From positions 1 through 64,000 of the forward strand of contig JACSSC010000032.1 of assembly GCA_014879445.1 (NCBI GenBank): a DNA stretch of 64,000 nt. Direction: 5' to 3'. This DNA comes from Candidatus Competibacteraceae bacterium. Its GTDB lineage: Bacteria > Bacteroidota > Bacteroidia > CAIKAF01. The position numbers and the translations under genes are program-made. The first letter of the stretch is position 1, and every line of letters begins with the position of its first letter. Positions 19,694 through 29,471 of this stretch are shown here, piece by piece. The notes below the pieces were generated by a model. The model was given only the letters and a program-made list of their open reading frames with translations. It made no database searches and was not told the origin of the DNA.

Positions 19694-20744
19694 ATTTTCT
19701 GCCCACGAAATTGCCACGATGCTAGGTGGCACAATTGAAGGGAACCCGGATACTATCGTTTCTGGTTTATCTAAAATAGAAGAAGGAGCTGTGGGCACCT
19801 TATCGTTTATGGCTCATCCCAAGTATGAACCATTTATCTACGAAACCAATGCAAGCATTGTGTTGGTTAACAGTAATTTTGTAGCAGCTAAACCGGTTTC
19901 TGCCACGCTGATTCGAGTAAACGACGCTCATCATGCTTTTGTACAACTCCTTCAAACATATAACAATAAACAAAATCATTCATCAGGTATTGAGCAGCCC
20001 TGCCACATAGCTACCGATGCTCAAATCGGTAAAGATGTATCAGTAGGTGCTTTCGCTTATATTGCTGATGGTGCAGTAATTGGCAATCATTGTAAGATCT
20101 TTCCGGGAGTTTATATAGGGCCTCACGTTAAAATTGGGGATGATTGTGTGATTTATCCCGGTGTGAAGATATATCAGCATTGTGTATTGGGTAATCGTGT
20201 CATTATTCATTCTAATACCGTAATTGGAGCAGATGGTTTTGGATTTACTCGTAATTCTGATAAGAGTTATAGCAAAATAGCACAAATAGGCAATGTAATT
20301 ATTGAGGATGATGTAGAGATTGGCGCTTGTACAACGATTGATTCGGCAACATTGGGTTCAACAATAATTAGAAGAGGTGCTAAACTTGATAATTTAATTC
20401 AGATAGCACATAATGTGGAGATTGGAGAACATTCAGCACTCGCCTCACAGGTAGGTATCAGCGGATCAACCAAGGTGGGGGCTTATTGCGTGTTGGCTGG
20501 TCAGGCAGGTTTAGTGGGTCATATCAAAATTGCTGACGAGGTGATTATAGCAGCTCAATCGGGGGTTACTAAATCATTTTCTAAATCAGGCGCAACTATC
20601 TTAGGTTCACCGGCTTACGATGTTTCTGAGGCGAAGAAGTTATACATTGCTTATAGAAGATTGCCTGATTTAATCAAAAAAATCACTATTCTTGAAGCCG
20701 AATTGGAAGAGTTAAAAAAGCAAAAGAGAGATTCAGATACATAA
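19683..20744 (+). CDS. lpxD: UDP-3-O-acylglucosamine N-acyltransferase
   Basis: The third step of lipid A synthesis: adds a 3-hydroxyacyl chain to the amino group of UDP-3-O-acyl-glucosamine. The 353-aa protein has an N-terminal uridine-binding domain (to about residue 100), then a left-handed beta-helix of hexapeptide repeats ([16 protein letters not shown] onward) with the catalytic His in [11 protein letters not shown], and a C-terminal helix. It sits between the HD hydrolase and lpxC/fabZ with overlap or near-contact on both sides. Confidence 0.95.
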   Translation: MKNEFSAHEIATMLGGTIEGNPDTIVSGLSKIEEGAVGTLSFMAHPKYEPFIYETNASIVLVNSNFVAAKPVSATLIRVNDAHHAFVQLLQTYNNKQNHSSGIEQPCHIATDAQIGKDVSVGAFAYIADGAVIGNHCKIFPGVYIGPHVKIGDDCVIYPGVKIYQHCVLGNRVIIHSNTVIGADGFGFTRNSDKSYSKIAQIGNVIIEDDVEIGACTTIDSATLGSTIIRRGAKLDNLIQIAHNVEIGEHSALASQVGISGSTKVGAYCVLAGQAGLVGHIKIADEVIIAAQSGVTKSFSKSGATILGSPAYDVSEAKKLYIAYRRLPDLIKKITILEAELEELKKQKRDSDT

Positions 20745-20746
20745 GA

Positions 20747-22141
20747 ATGGAGAAACAACAAACGATTAAGAACCCTGTTTCGCTTGCAGGTATAGGGTTG
20801 CATACTGGCACTAATGTTACGATGACTTTTCGAGGTGCAGAACCAGGTTTTGGCATTCAGTTCAAACGCATAGATATTGAGGGCCAACCTTTGATTCCGG
20901 CTGATATTGATTGGGTAGCCGATACTAACAGAGGAACTGCTTTGTGTAAAAATGGCGTGTATGTTCATACAATAGAACATGTGATGGCTGGGCTTGCCGG
21001 TTTACAAATTGATAATGTTTTGATTGAGCTTGATGGCCCCGAAACCCCTATTCTTGATGGTAGTTCAAAACCCATTGTGGATGCCATCCTCAAAGCTGAG
21101 ATTCTGTCACAAGATGCCATTCGTGAATATTTTATCATTCCATCTGTCCTAACTTATGATGATGCAGAGCGGAAGTCAGAATTGATGGCTATACCTGATG
21201 AAAGATTTCGGCTTTCTGTATCCATTGATTTTGATTCAAAAACACTGGTTACGCAAAGTGCTCAAATGGATGATTACGCAGAGTTTGCCGATCAGATTTC
21301 TCCTGCCCGTACATTTGTGTTTCTGCATGAGATTGAGCATTTAATAGAACATAACCTCATCAAAGGAGGCGATTTATCGAATGCTGTGGTTTTTGTTGAG
21401 CAGAAGCCCAGTGATGAAAAGTTAGAATCTTTAGCCCGATTCTTTAACAAACCAGAGGTGAAAGTGAATGGCAGCCATACCCTCAACAATACGGAATTGC
21501 TTTTTGTAAATGAACCTGCCCGACATAAATTGCTTGATCTGCTTGGCGATTTAGCACTGATTGGGATGCCAATAAAAGCCAACTTCATAGCTAAGCGTCC
21601 CGGACATACATCCAATATTGCATTTGCCCGAAAAATCAAACAGCTGATTAAAGATGAAAAAGCCGGCAAAGCCATGCCCTATGTGGATTTGTCGAAAACC
21701 CTATTTGATATTCATCAAATCATGGATTTTTTGCCTCATCGCTATCCTTTTTTGTTGATAGACCGAATTGTAGAGATGAGTGATAATCAAGTTGTCGGTT
21801 TAAAAAATGTAACCATGAATGAGCCGTTTTTTACTGGCCATTTTCCCGACAATCCTGTCATGCCAGGCGTTATGCAGATTGAAGCTATGGCTCAGGTAGG
21901 CGGTATCTTGGCTATGAATTCAGTGGATGATTATCGCCTATATACACCATATTTCATTAAAATTGAATCGGTAAAATTTAAGCAAAAAGTATTACCGGGT
22001 GATACCATAGTTTTTATTCTAAAACTGCTTTCTCCTATTCGCAGAGGCGTATGTCATATGGCCGGAAAGGCATTTGTAGCAGGCAAAGTTGTAATGGAGG
22101 CGGAAATGATGGCTCAGCTCATTAAGAATGAAGGCGCATGA
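20747..22141 (+). CDS. lpxC/fabZ: Bifunctional LpxC deacetylase / FabZ dehydratase
   Basis: A 464-aa fusion typical of Bacteroidota. Residues 1-305 or so are LpxC, the zinc deacetylase that commits the cell to lipid A: ligands are His in TIEHVMAG and the His and Asp of RHKLLD, with catalytic His in RPGHTSN. Residues 320-464 are FabZ, the 3-hydroxyacyl-ACP dehydratase: LPHRYPFLLIDR and GHFPDNPVMPGVMQIEAMAQ hold the catalytic His and Glu. The fusion ties lipid A to fatty acid synthesis. It starts 2 bp after lpxD and shares ATGA with the next gene. Confidence 0.96.
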   Translation: MEKQQTIKNPVSLAGIGLHTGTNVTMTFRGAEPGFGIQFKRIDIEGQPLIPADIDWVADTNRGTALCKNGVYVHTIEHVMAGLAGLQIDNVLIELDGPETPILDGSSKPIVDAILKAEILSQDAIREYFIIPSVLTYDDAERKSELMAIPDERFRLSVSIDFDSKTLVTQSAQMDDYAEFADQISPARTFVFLHEIEHLIEHNLIKGGDLSNAVVFVEQKPSDEKLESLARFFNKPEVKVNGSHTLNNTELLFVNEPARHKLLDLLGDLALIGMPIKANFIAKRPGHTSNIAFARKIKQLIKDEKAGKAMPYVDLSKTLFDIHQIMDFLPHRYPFLLIDRIVEMSDNQVVGLKNVTMNEPFFTGHFPDNPVMPGVMQIEAMAQVGGILAMNSVDDYRLYTPYFIKIESVKFKQKVLPGDTIVFILKLLSPIRRGVCHMAGKAFVAGKVVMEAEMMAQLIKNEGA

Positions 22142-22740
22142 TGCTTCGCATCGAAAATTGTGGAAAAAAATATGAAAAAAACTGGATATTTCGCGGTATA
22201 TCCTCCACTTTTTCTTCTCCCGAACGCATTGCCATTCTTGGTCCAAACGGATCAGGAAAGTCAACTTTCGTAAAACTTTTATCCGGATATCTCAGCCCCG
22301 ATGAGGGCACCATGCATTTTCCGGTTTCTTCCGAAAAGATGTACAACCAAATCAGTATGGCTGCTCCCTGGATTGATCTTGTGGAGGATTTGACACTTGC
22401 CGAACTTCTTAAATTCCATGCAGGATTCAGGCCTTTTGTTTTATCGCTATCGCAAAATGATGTTTTGGAAATCAGTGGATTAAAATATGCGTCATCCAAA
22501 CAAGTTCGCCATTTTTCTAGTGGGATGAAACAACGATTAAAGCTTACTCTTGCGATACTTACACAGTCAGAAATGCTAATCCTCGATGAACCCTGTGCCA
22601 ATTTAGACCGAAATTCTATCATCTGGTACCAAGAAACTTTGAACAAGTTTTTGCTCGATCGGCTACTGTTTGTTGCCTCAAATCATCAACAGGATGAAAC
22701 ATTTTTATGCACTCGAAAGATTGAAATCAAAAGAATTTGA
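22138..22740 (+). CDS. ABC transporter ATP-binding protein
   Basis: A 200-aa ATPase with Walker A (GPNGSGKST), signature (FSSGMKQRL) and Walker B (MLILDEPCANLD). It has no membrane segment and no permease gene lies next to it. It starts within the stop of lpxC/fabZ (ATGA overlap), the place where lpxA usually follows in Bacteroidota lpx operons. The small size fits a single-domain exporter subunit such as CcmA- or GldA-like ATPases; the partner and substrate are unknown. Confidence 0.87.
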   Translation: MMLRIENCGKKYEKNWIFRGISSTFSSPERIAILGPNGSGKSTFVKLLSGYLSPDEGTMHFPVSSEKMYNQISMAAPWIDLVEDLTLAELLKFHAGFRPFVLSLSQNDVLEISGLKYASSKQVRHFSSGMKQRLKLTLAILTQSEMLILDEPCANLDRNSIIWYQETLNKFLLDRLLFVASNHQQDETFLCTRKIEIKRI

Positions 22741-22797
22741 TTTATTTGTTGATATTTTTTTAAAACCTTAACAGTTATTTCCTCTAATAATCAATGA

Positions 22798-22824
22798 TTG
22801 GAATATTCCTTTTTAATACATTTG
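22798..22824 (+). promoter_or_regulatory. Candidate promoter for ssb
   Basis: TACATTTG at 22817-22824 fits the -7 TAnnTTTG element, with TTG at 22798-22800 as a poorer -33 element (16-base spacer). It lies 30 bases before the ssb ATG. Confidence 0.5.
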
Positions 22825-22853
22825 TAGATTAACAAACAAGTAAATGTATTATT

Positions 22854-23300
22854 ATGGCGGGAATCAACAAAGTAATTTTAGTTGGAAATTTGGGCAAAGA
22901 CCCTGAAATTCGAACCCTTGAAAGCGGTGCCGTTGTAGCTAAATTTCCATTGGCTACCAGCGAAAGTTTTCGTAACAAAAACAATGAAAAAGTAGAACAG
23001 ACCGAATGGCATAACATTGTTATGTGGAGAGGATTGGCCGAGATAGCAGAGAAGTATCTACGAAAAGGAAGCAAGGTATATATCGAAGGCAAAATTCGTA
23101 CTCGTAGTTATGAGGATAAGGATAGAAACAAACGCTATGTTACAGAAATCGAAGCAGATAATTTACTTATGCTTGATGGGAAGGCCGAGCGTACCGAATT
23201 TACGCCTCCTGCCGAATCGTTTGCGCCTCAGCCAAATACTTCATCCAAACCCGACAGCTCAATAGATACGAGGGCACTATCTGATGATTTGCCTTTTTAA
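22854..23300 (+). CDS. ssb: Single-stranded DNA-binding protein
   Basis: A 148-aa SSB: N-terminal OB fold (MAGINKVILVGNLGKDPEIR, WHNIVMWRGLAEIAEKYLRKG, VYIEGKIRTRSYEDKD), then a flexible Pro/Ser-rich linker and the acidic tip DDLPF that binds partner proteins. It coats single-stranded DNA in replication and repair. It has its own candidate promoter and a 19-bp gap to gldE; ssb next to gldE is usual in Bacteroidota. Confidence 0.96.
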   Translation: MAGINKVILVGNLGKDPEIRTLESGAVVAKFPLATSESFRNKNNEKVEQTEWHNIVMWRGLAEIAEKYLRKGSKVYIEGKIRTRSYEDKDRNKRYVTEIEADNLLMLDGKAERTEFTPPAESFAPQPNTSSKPDSSIDTRALSDDLPF

Positions 23301-23319
23301 TCTCCAATGAAATTGTAAT

Positions 23320-24648
23320 TTGGACGACCCCCTCGGTTATACAAGTATTGCCGGCAGCATGGAGCCAATGATGCAATCCTCACATCTTTGGTACTGGATT
23401 ACTATTGTTTTGCTATTGATCTGTTCAGGCCTTATTTCAGCATCTGAAGTAGCATTTTTTTCTCTTTCAGAAAAAGACATTGACGAAATCGAAAATGAAT
23501 CTTTGCGTAAAAGAATTCGTAAGATAACCTCCTATCCCAAAAAACTGCTTGCGACTATCCTAATTCTTAATAACGCCGTCAATATTGCGATTATTATACT
23601 ATCTTCTATTAGTACTCAGCTTCTATTTGCGCAGGCCAACATTCCCGATTGGGCAATTTTTCTTATTCAGATTGTGGCAGTAACCTTTATTATTTTACTT
23701 TTCGGGGAAGTATTGCCCAAGATTTATTCTACATATCATCCGCTAAAATTAGTGAAACTGATGCTTGCTCCTTTAGCATTCTTTAATGTAGCTCTAAGTT
23801 GGTTATCAGCACCACTTCTTTTATCAGGCCGATTCTTTGATAAAAGAATTAAGAAAAATCAGGAAACTATTTCTGCAATCGACCTGAACACGGTTATTGA
23901 AATGACCAATGATGTAACAGTTACTGAAGAAGAAAAGAAAATTTGGAAAGGGGTGGTTGAATTTGGAACTATTTCGGTTAAAGAAACCATGAAACCTCGT
24001 ACTGATGTCATGGCATTAGAGTATCATACACCATTTTCTGAACTGCTACAATTTATACTTCAATTCGGATATTCCCGAATCCCTGTTTATAAAGAACATT
24101 TTGATCAAATAGAAGGTGTACTCTATATCAAAGATGTTATTCCTCATATACGCAAACCATCTGATTTTGCATGGCAAACATTGATTCGCCCAACTTTTTT
24201 TGTTCCTGAAAATAAAATGATAGATGACCTGCTTAAAGAATTCCAGGAAAAGAAGATGCATTTGGCCATTGTAGTGGATGAGTTTGGAGGTACGTCAGGA
24301 ATTGTTACTCTTGAAGATATCATTGAAGAAATTGTAGGAGAAATCAATGATGAGTTTGATGATGAAGAAGTGGTTTATTCACGTATAGATGAAAATACAT
24401 ACCTTTTTGATGGCAAAACGACCCTCATTAATCTTTGTCGTATTTTACAGATTAATTACGAACAAATTGAACCATGGGTGGGAGATGCAGATACCATAGC
24501 AGGAATGATTTTACAGATCAATCAAAAACTGCCATTACGGGGACAAACAATAGAATCGGGAGGGCTTCGTTTTGTTGTTGAATCTGTGGATAAGCGGCGC
24601 ATTAAATCAATACGTGTTATTAAAACCATGAATTCGGAATTGTTATGA
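23320..24648 (+). CDS. gldE: Gliding motility-associated protein GldE (CNNM/CBS family)
   Basis: A 442-aa membrane protein: DUF21/CNNM domain with four hydrophobic segments (residues 20-165), two CBS domains (about 210-335, with MKPRTDVMALE and LAIVVDEFGGTSGIVTLEDIIEEIVGEI), and a C-terminal CorC/HlyC transporter-associated domain. It is called GldE because gldD follows with a 4-bp overlap. GldE supports gliding and T9SS function together with GldD; CNNM relatives are linked to Mg2+ transport. The start is a TTG at 23320 or an ATG at 23359; the former keeps a DDP N-terminus seen in relatives. Confidence 0.88.
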   Translation: MDDPLGYTSIAGSMEPMMQSSHLWYWITIVLLLICSGLISASEVAFFSLSEKDIDEIENESLRKRIRKITSYPKKLLATILILNNAVNIAIIILSSISTQLLFAQANIPDWAIFLIQIVAVTFIILLFGEVLPKIYSTYHPLKLVKLMLAPLAFFNVALSWLSAPLLLSGRFFDKRIKKNQETISAIDLNTVIEMTNDVTVTEEEKKIWKGVVEFGTISVKETMKPRTDVMALEYHTPFSELLQFILQFGYSRIPVYKEHFDQIEGVLYIKDVIPHIRKPSDFAWQTLIRPTFFVPENKMIDDLLKEFQEKKMHLAIVVDEFGGTSGIVTLEDIIEEIVGEINDEFDDEEVVYSRIDENTYLFDGKTTLINLCRILQINYEQIEPWVGDADTIAGMILQINQKLPLRGQTIESGGLRFVVESVDKRRIKSIRVIKTMNSELL

Positions 24649-25220
24649 GTAGGTATTTATTTATCTCTTTGTTTAGTTTAGCTCTGATGGCATGTGGAGG
24701 CAAACCGGTTCATACTCCAAAGCCAAGGGGATATTTTAAGCTATCCGTACCACAGGCCGATTACAAGAATTATGTAACCGATTGCCCATTTCATTTTCAT
24801 TATTCTACTCATGCCGAAGTAAAACCTTATTCGCATGGCGGAGTACCCAATCCTTGTTGGTTTGATATTCAATATGCCGGACTTCACGCTACCTTACATT
24901 GTTCTTATGATAAAGTAAATAATAATTTAAAAAGTTTTATTGATGATTCACAAGCGCTGGTTTACAAACATGTTATTAAATCTTCTGGTATCGAAGAAAG
25001 ATTAATCATTAATGAAGAGGCACGTGTGTATGGAACCTTGTATAATATTATGGGCGACCCGGCCACTCCATATCAGTTTTATTTGACCGACAGTATTCAT
25101 CATTTTTTTCGTGGTGCTTTGTATTTCGATTACAAGCCCAATTACGACTCATTAAAACCAATTCTTGATTTTCTCAAACAAGATGTTGATTATATGATTC
25201 AAACTTTTGAATGGAAGTAA
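24645..25220 (+). CDS. gldD: Gliding motility lipoprotein GldD
   Basis: A 191-aa lipoprotein (lipobox ALMAC, Cys17) with the KPRGYFKLSVPQADYKNY start of the mature chain and the CPFHFHYS segment seen in GldD. It is needed for gliding and type IX secretion in Flavobacterium; its biochemical job is not known. It overlaps gldE by 4 bp, which is the conserved gldE-gldD pair. No gldA, B, F, G, K, L, M or N gene is in the window. Confidence 0.92.
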   Translation: MSRYLFISLFSLALMACGGKPVHTPKPRGYFKLSVPQADYKNYVTDCPFHFHYSTHAEVKPYSHGGVPNPCWFDIQYAGLHATLHCSYDKVNNNLKSFIDDSQALVYKHVIKSSGIEERLIINEEARVYGTLYNIMGDPATPYQFYLTDSIHHFFRGALYFDYKPNYDSLKPILDFLKQDVDYMIQTFEWK

Positions 25221-25267
25221 TGAATCACCACCCATATAACCTATTCTTTATATCAATCATTTTTTTC

Positions 25268-25275
25268 TACCTTTG
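25268..25275 (+). promoter_or_regulatory. Candidate -7 element before the polysaccharide export operon
   Basis: TACCTTTG matches TAnnTTTG but lies only 9 bases before the ATG at 25285, so the leader would be very short, and no good -33 element is seen. Confidence 0.3.
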
Positions 25276-25284
25276 CTCATACCA

Positions 25285-26073
25285 ATGAATAAAATTACAT
25301 CAGCCGGATTAGTAGCGATGATAATGCTCTTATCATCTTGTAGCGTATTTAATCCAAGTGTTATGCTGCGAACACACAAAAATTTTCAGTATGACCAGTT
25401 TGTTTCAGCCGGTCCGGATAGTACTTATCTTATTGCGCCCAACGATATTCTCTTTGTGAGGGTACTTAGCAATAGCGGAGAAAATCTGATTAGCATGACG
25501 AGTAATTTGAATATGCAGGGAACAACACAGCAAAACCAAGTTCAGGACGGTATTTCGGTACAGGTTGAATATGATGGCACAGCCAAGTTTCCGCTCATTG
25601 GCCGCGTTGATATGAAAGGAAAAACACGAAGGCAAGCTGAGGATCATCTGGAAACATTATATGCCCATTATCGTCGCGACCCATTTGTTACAATTCGCAT
25701 CACCAACCGCAAAGTAATTGTGTTTCCTGGCACCGGAAACAATGCCCAGATTATTGATTTTACTGGTGATAATATGAACCTGCTTGAAGCGTTGGCCCGT
25801 GTAGGAGGTATTGCCAATACCGGTCGAGCCAAAAGAGTAAAACTCATTCGGGGCGACCTGAAAAATCCCAAAGTATATCGCATTAATCTTGGTACGTTGG
25901 AAGGCATGAAAGAAGCAGATCTTGCCTTGCAGGCAGGAGATATTATTTATGTGGAACCGTGGGAAGACCCTGCGGTTATCTTTAACCGAAATGTAGCACC
26001 TTATCTAACCATATTTACAACCGTTGCATCCATCGTTACCAGTGTAGCCCTGGTTATTACTCTTGTAAAATGA
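25285..26073 (+). CDS. Polysaccharide export outer-membrane lipoprotein (Wza family)
   Basis: A 262-aa lipoprotein; the ATG at 25285 gives a signal peptide with lipobox LLSSC. The YLIAPNDILFVRV segment and the KFPLIGRVDMKGKTRRQAEDHLE segment are the Poly_export core, followed by an SLBB-like domain (FTGDNMNLLEALARVGGI). A C-terminal hydrophobic helix (about residues 235-260) is unlike the amphipathic Wza helix but common in Bacteroidota. It should form the outer-membrane exit for a capsule or exopolysaccharide. It overlaps the Wzc-like gene by 4 bp. Confidence 0.9.
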   Translation: MNKITSAGLVAMIMLLSSCSVFNPSVMLRTHKNFQYDQFVSAGPDSTYLIAPNDILFVRVLSNSGENLISMTSNLNMQGTTQQNQVQDGISVQVEYDGTAKFPLIGRVDMKGKTRRQAEDHLETLYAHYRRDPFVTIRITNRKVIVFPGTGNNAQIIDFTGDNMNLLEALARVGGIANTGRAKRVKLIRGDLKNPKVYRINLGTLEGMKEADLALQAGDIIYVEPWEDPAVIFNRNVAPYLTIFTTVASIVTSVALVITLVK

Positions 26074-28508
26074 CACCAACCGAACAAAAAAAACCCATTC
26101 CTATGTTCAACCAGGACTTTGACCTGGGATTGTTTGTGTTTATCACAAGCAAGAATCTAAAATGGTGTTTGCTTATCTTCTTAGTTCTTTGTGTTAGTGC
26201 ATTTCTTTATTTGAGATATACCATTCCGCAATATCGGTCTGCTTCTATCATTCAGCTTACGGATGATATTCAGCAAAGAAAATTTCTAGGTAAAGATGAT
26301 ATCTTTGATAACAATTTGGCACAAGAACTTGAATTATTAAGATCGCCAGTCTTTTTACAGCGTACACTCGATACGCTTATGTTGGATGTGACCTACTTTA
26401 ACAAAGGTCGAATCATTGATTTTGACAATTACAAAAATGGACCATTTCGAGTAAAAGCTACAGTGCTGCATTCTGATATATATGATATCCCCATTCATGT
26501 TCATTTTAAATCTCTTACCAATTATACGATTCGCTATCGCTTGAAAGGAAAAGCATATGAATTTGAAGGAATCACGAATCAATTAGAAAAGACACCGCAT
26601 TTTGAATATACGATTTCTGTTAGAATTGAAGACCAAGTGCTAAAACCAGAAGCTGAAACATATTTTGTTCTGAATGATTCCAAACATTTTGTAACCAGAT
26701 TTGGTAAGGGAATTGATATTGCAATCCTTAATGATGCAGCACGAACCATTAAAATTACAACTACCGATGTAAACTATTCGCGTGCTGCTGATATTGCAAA
26801 TGGTATTGCTAGTGAGTTTGAGCATTTTAATTTGGAAAAAAAGAAAGAAAGCGCAAATCGTATTATTGAATACATAGATCGAACACTAGGCCTTGTTAAA
26901 GACAAACTCGAAGAGGCCGACAGTAGTTTGGTGGCATACAAAAAAAGCAATCGTGTGATTGAAAATGACGATATCAATCCCCTTGCCAATAAAAATCTTG
27001 ATATCATTAAAAATTTCGAAACACGCAAACTTGAAAACGAAGTTCAGTTAATGATATTAAATGATATCATCAAAAAGGTGGAAAGCTCCGATGTTAATGT
27101 TTATCAACTGATCACACTAATATCTCAAGCCAACATTCAGGGTAATGTTTCTAATATTGTGAATAATCTCAATAACCTATTCTTGCGTCGCGATCAGCTC
27201 AAACAAACGGTTACTGAAAACAGTCGAGAATGGCAGGAAATTAATTCACAAATCGAAACGCAAAAGAAACTACTCATTGAAAGTGTAACCTATATTAAAC
27301 AAACCGTAAGCGAGCAAATATCTGACTTAAATAAGAGAATTAATTTACTCGAATCGGAACTCTTCGCCGGTTCGGGTTCTCAAAATATGGAAGCCGATTA
27401 TTTGCAGTTGAAACGCATCTATGAAGTGAACCAAAAATATTATGATGAATTGATATCCAAACGCGCTGAATATATTTTGGCACGTGAAGGTTATACACCC
27501 GGGTACAGGGTATTGCAAATTGCATCTGTGAATCAAACCCCCGTTTCACCTAAGAGATATTTCATTATTGGAGTAACCCTCTTGATTGCTACTTTGCTTT
27601 CTCTTGCTGTAATAGTACTGAATTACATTACTCACGACCTGGTGCTTTCGGTAAACGATATTGTACGATACACAGAAACCCCCGTGTTGGGAGTTATTTC
27701 TAAGTACAAAGACAACGTACCGGTTTCGCAACTCGTAGTAGATAAGTATCCGAAGTCGCTAACTTCAGAAACTTTTAGAACCATCCGCTCCAATCTCGAT
27801 TTTATATCAAATGAGCCAGGTCCAAAGTTGATATCTATTACTTCAACCATATCAGGTGAAGGTAAAACCTTTGTTGCCATAAATTTGGCAGGGATACTGG
27901 CTTATGCCGGAAAAAAAGTTCTAATCATGGATGCCGATATGCGTAAACCTAAAATCCATCTCGGTTTTAATATAACCAATGAGAAAGGCCTTAGTACCAT
28001 TTTGATTGGCAAAGACAATGAAGCCGATAGCATTCGATCTAGTAGCATGAAGGGGCTGGATATTATTACAGCCGGACCCATACCTCCTAACCCTTCCGAG
28101 TTGTTGCTTAGTGATAAAATGCAAAATCTTATTCAATCCCTTATGTCGCAATATGAATATGTGTTGATTGACAATCCACCCGTTGGTATTGTTGCAGATG
28201 CTCACTCCAATCTCAAAATTGCCGATTATCCGATTTATGTTTTTAGGGCGAATTATTCTCGTAAGTTTTTTATTAATAATCTTGATAAAATCAGGAGCGA
28301 ACACAAATTGGATAAATTGGCAGTAGTGCTTAATGGATTTGATTTAAGAAAAACAGGTAAGTATTCCGGCTATGGCTACGGCTATGGCTATAGTGGCTAT
28401 GGCTATGGTATGGGCTATGGTTATTTAGATAAAGGATTTGGCTATTACGAAGAAGATATTGTTCAAAGCAAGCCCAATATATTCAGGCGGTTATTTGGCA
28501 AAAAATGA
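26070..28508 (+). CDS. Wzc-like polysaccharide co-polymerase / tyrosine autokinase
   Basis: An 812-aa two-part protein. Residues 20-510 are the Wzz-like chain-length part: a TM helix at 30-50, a long periplasmic coiled-coil region (GNVR type) and a second TM at 495-520. Residues 560-780 are the BY-kinase: Walker A SGEGKT with Lys599, Walker A' in LIMDADMRKPK and Walker B in VLIDNPPVG. The C-terminal tail is Tyr/Gly-rich (a YG-repeat run), the usual place of autophosphorylation. It works with the preceding export lipoprotein. It shares 4 bp with both neighbours. Confidence 0.93.
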   Translation: MTPTEQKKPIPMFNQDFDLGLFVFITSKNLKWCLLIFLVLCVSAFLYLRYTIPQYRSASIIQLTDDIQQRKFLGKDDIFDNNLAQELELLRSPVFLQRTLDTLMLDVTYFNKGRIIDFDNYKNGPFRVKATVLHSDIYDIPIHVHFKSLTNYTIRYRLKGKAYEFEGITNQLEKTPHFEYTISVRIEDQVLKPEAETYFVLNDSKHFVTRFGKGIDIAILNDAARTIKITTTDVNYSRAADIANGIASEFEHFNLEKKKESANRIIEYIDRTLGLVKDKLEEADSSLVAYKKSNRVIENDDINPLANKNLDIIKNFETRKLENEVQLMILNDIIKKVESSDVNVYQLITLISQANIQGNVSNIVNNLNNLFLRRDQLKQTVTENSREWQEINSQIETQKKLLIESVTYIKQTVSEQISDLNKRINLLESELFAGSGSQNMEADYLQLKRIYEVNQKYYDELISKRAEYILAREGYTPGYRVLQIASVNQTPVSPKRYFIIGVTLLIATLLSLAVIVLNYITHDLVLSVNDIVRYTETPVLGVISKYKDNVPVSQLVVDKYPKSLTSETFRTIRSNLDFISNEPGPKLISITSTISGEGKTFVAINLAGILAYAGKKVLIMDADMRKPKIHLGFNITNEKGLSTILIGKDNEADSIRSSSMKGLDIITAGPIPPNPSELLLSDKMQNLIQSLMSQYEYVLIDNPPVGIVADAHSNLKIADYPIYVFRANYSRKFFINNLDKIRSEHKLDKLAVVLNGFDLRKTGKYSGYGYGYGYSGYGYGMGYGYLDKGFGYYEEDIVQSKPNIFRRLFGKK
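28368..28430 (+). repeat. Hexanucleotide GGCTAT-type repeat in the kinase tail
   Basis: About nine imperfect copies of GGCTAT or GGCTAC, encoding alternating Gly and Tyr (with one Ser and one Met). Such a run could change in length by slippage in steps of two residues without a frameshift, which would alter the number of phosphorylatable tyrosines. Confidence 0.7.
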
Positions 28509-29050
28509 AGATAGATTTTACCGATATTAAAGGATTGGCTGTTATTACGCCACAGATATTTGCTGATGAAAGAGGATATTTTCTTGAAACATATCATCAC
28601 GAAAAGTTGAGGCAATTGATTTATCCTCTCGAATTTGTTCAGGACAATGAGTCAAGTTCAACCATTCATACCCTTCGTGGATTGCATTTCCAAATTCCAC
28701 CTTTTGCACAAGGCAAGTTGGTTCGCGTTATACGTGGTAAAGCGCTGGATGTGGCTGTTGATCTACGTAAATCATCGCCTACATATGGACAATATTTTTC
28801 GATTTGGCTTGATGATATTTCCAAACAACAATTATGGATTCCGCCCGGTTTTGCTCATGGCTTTTTAGCGGCTGATGAGGGAACATTGTTTGCTTATAAA
28901 TGCACCGCATACTATCAGCGTGATGCCGAACGCTGTATTCGTTGGAATGATACTAATCTCTCGATTGACTGGGGGGTGGATAATCCCTTGGTTTCTATAA
29001 AAGATAATCAAGGCATGGATTTTAAGATGTTTGATTCTCCTTTTATTTAA
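28505..29050 (+). CDS. rfbC: dTDP-4-dehydrorhamnose 3,5-epimerase
   Basis: A 181-aa cupin-fold epimerase for dTDP-L-rhamnose. Substrate and catalytic residues appear in [10 protein letters not shown] (His), [10 protein letters not shown] and [12 protein letters not shown] (Tyr). It overlaps the kinase gene by 4 bp, pointing to rhamnose or a related deoxysugar in the exported glycan. rfbA, B and D are not in the window, so the pathway must be completed elsewhere. Confidence 0.93.
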   Translation: MKIDFTDIKGLAVITPQIFADERGYFLETYHHEKLRQLIYPLEFVQDNESSSTIHTLRGLHFQIPPFAQGKLVRVIRGKALDVAVDLRKSSPTYGQYFSIWLDDISKQQLWIPPGFAHGFLAADEGTLFAYKCTAYYQRDAERCIRWNDTNLSIDWGVDNPLVSIKDNQGMDFKMFDSPFI

Positions 29051-29064
29051 TACATCGCCTCTGC

Positions 29065-29352
29065 ATGTCATTTTTACTTCAAATGCTTACATTTTTGTTC
29101 ATGATTCCCGTTAGGTTATATCAATGGACAATTTCTCCATTGATTCCATCCTCCTGTCGTTACCAACCCACTTGCTCGCATTATATGATAGATGCGCTTA
29201 AAATGCATGGTCCCTTCAAAGGCCTTTGGATTGGGCTTAAGCGAATAGGAAGGTGTCATCCTTGGGGAGGATGGGGCTACGACCCTGTGCCAACGACCAA
29301 ATCAAAAAAGAAGGAAGAAAATACATCACATGATACACATAAAAAAATGTAA
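29065..29352 (+). CDS. yidD: Membrane protein insertion efficiency factor YidD
   Basis: A 95-aa protein with the YidD pattern: an N-terminal amphipathic helix, then [22 protein letters not shown] and the C-terminal [15 protein letters not shown]. It aids YidC in inserting membrane proteins. It is usually near rpmH and yidC; here it lies 14 bp after rfbC, away from that cluster. The tail is Lys-rich and longer than average. Confidence 0.93.
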   Translation: MSFLLQMLTFLFMIPVRLYQWTISPLIPSSCRYQPTCSHYMIDALKMHGPFKGLWIGLKRIGRCHPWGGWGYDPVPTTKSKKKEENTSHDTHKKM

Positions 29353-29364
29353 CTTTACGTTTTT
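29341..29364 (+). terminator. Possible terminator after yidD
   Basis: An A-rich arm (AAAAATGTA) pairs with TACGTTTTT across a 4-base loop, overlapping the yidD stop. The stem is weak (almost all A-T), so it is a low-to-moderate candidate. Confidence 0.35.
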
Positions 29365-29471
29365 CAAAATAATTGTATTTGTGTCGGCTCTATAAAATAT
29401 TTGAAGTGCTTTCGGCATACGTCAATGTTATTTTTTGCGTTTAATTTATCATAATGGTGAAATAATATTTT

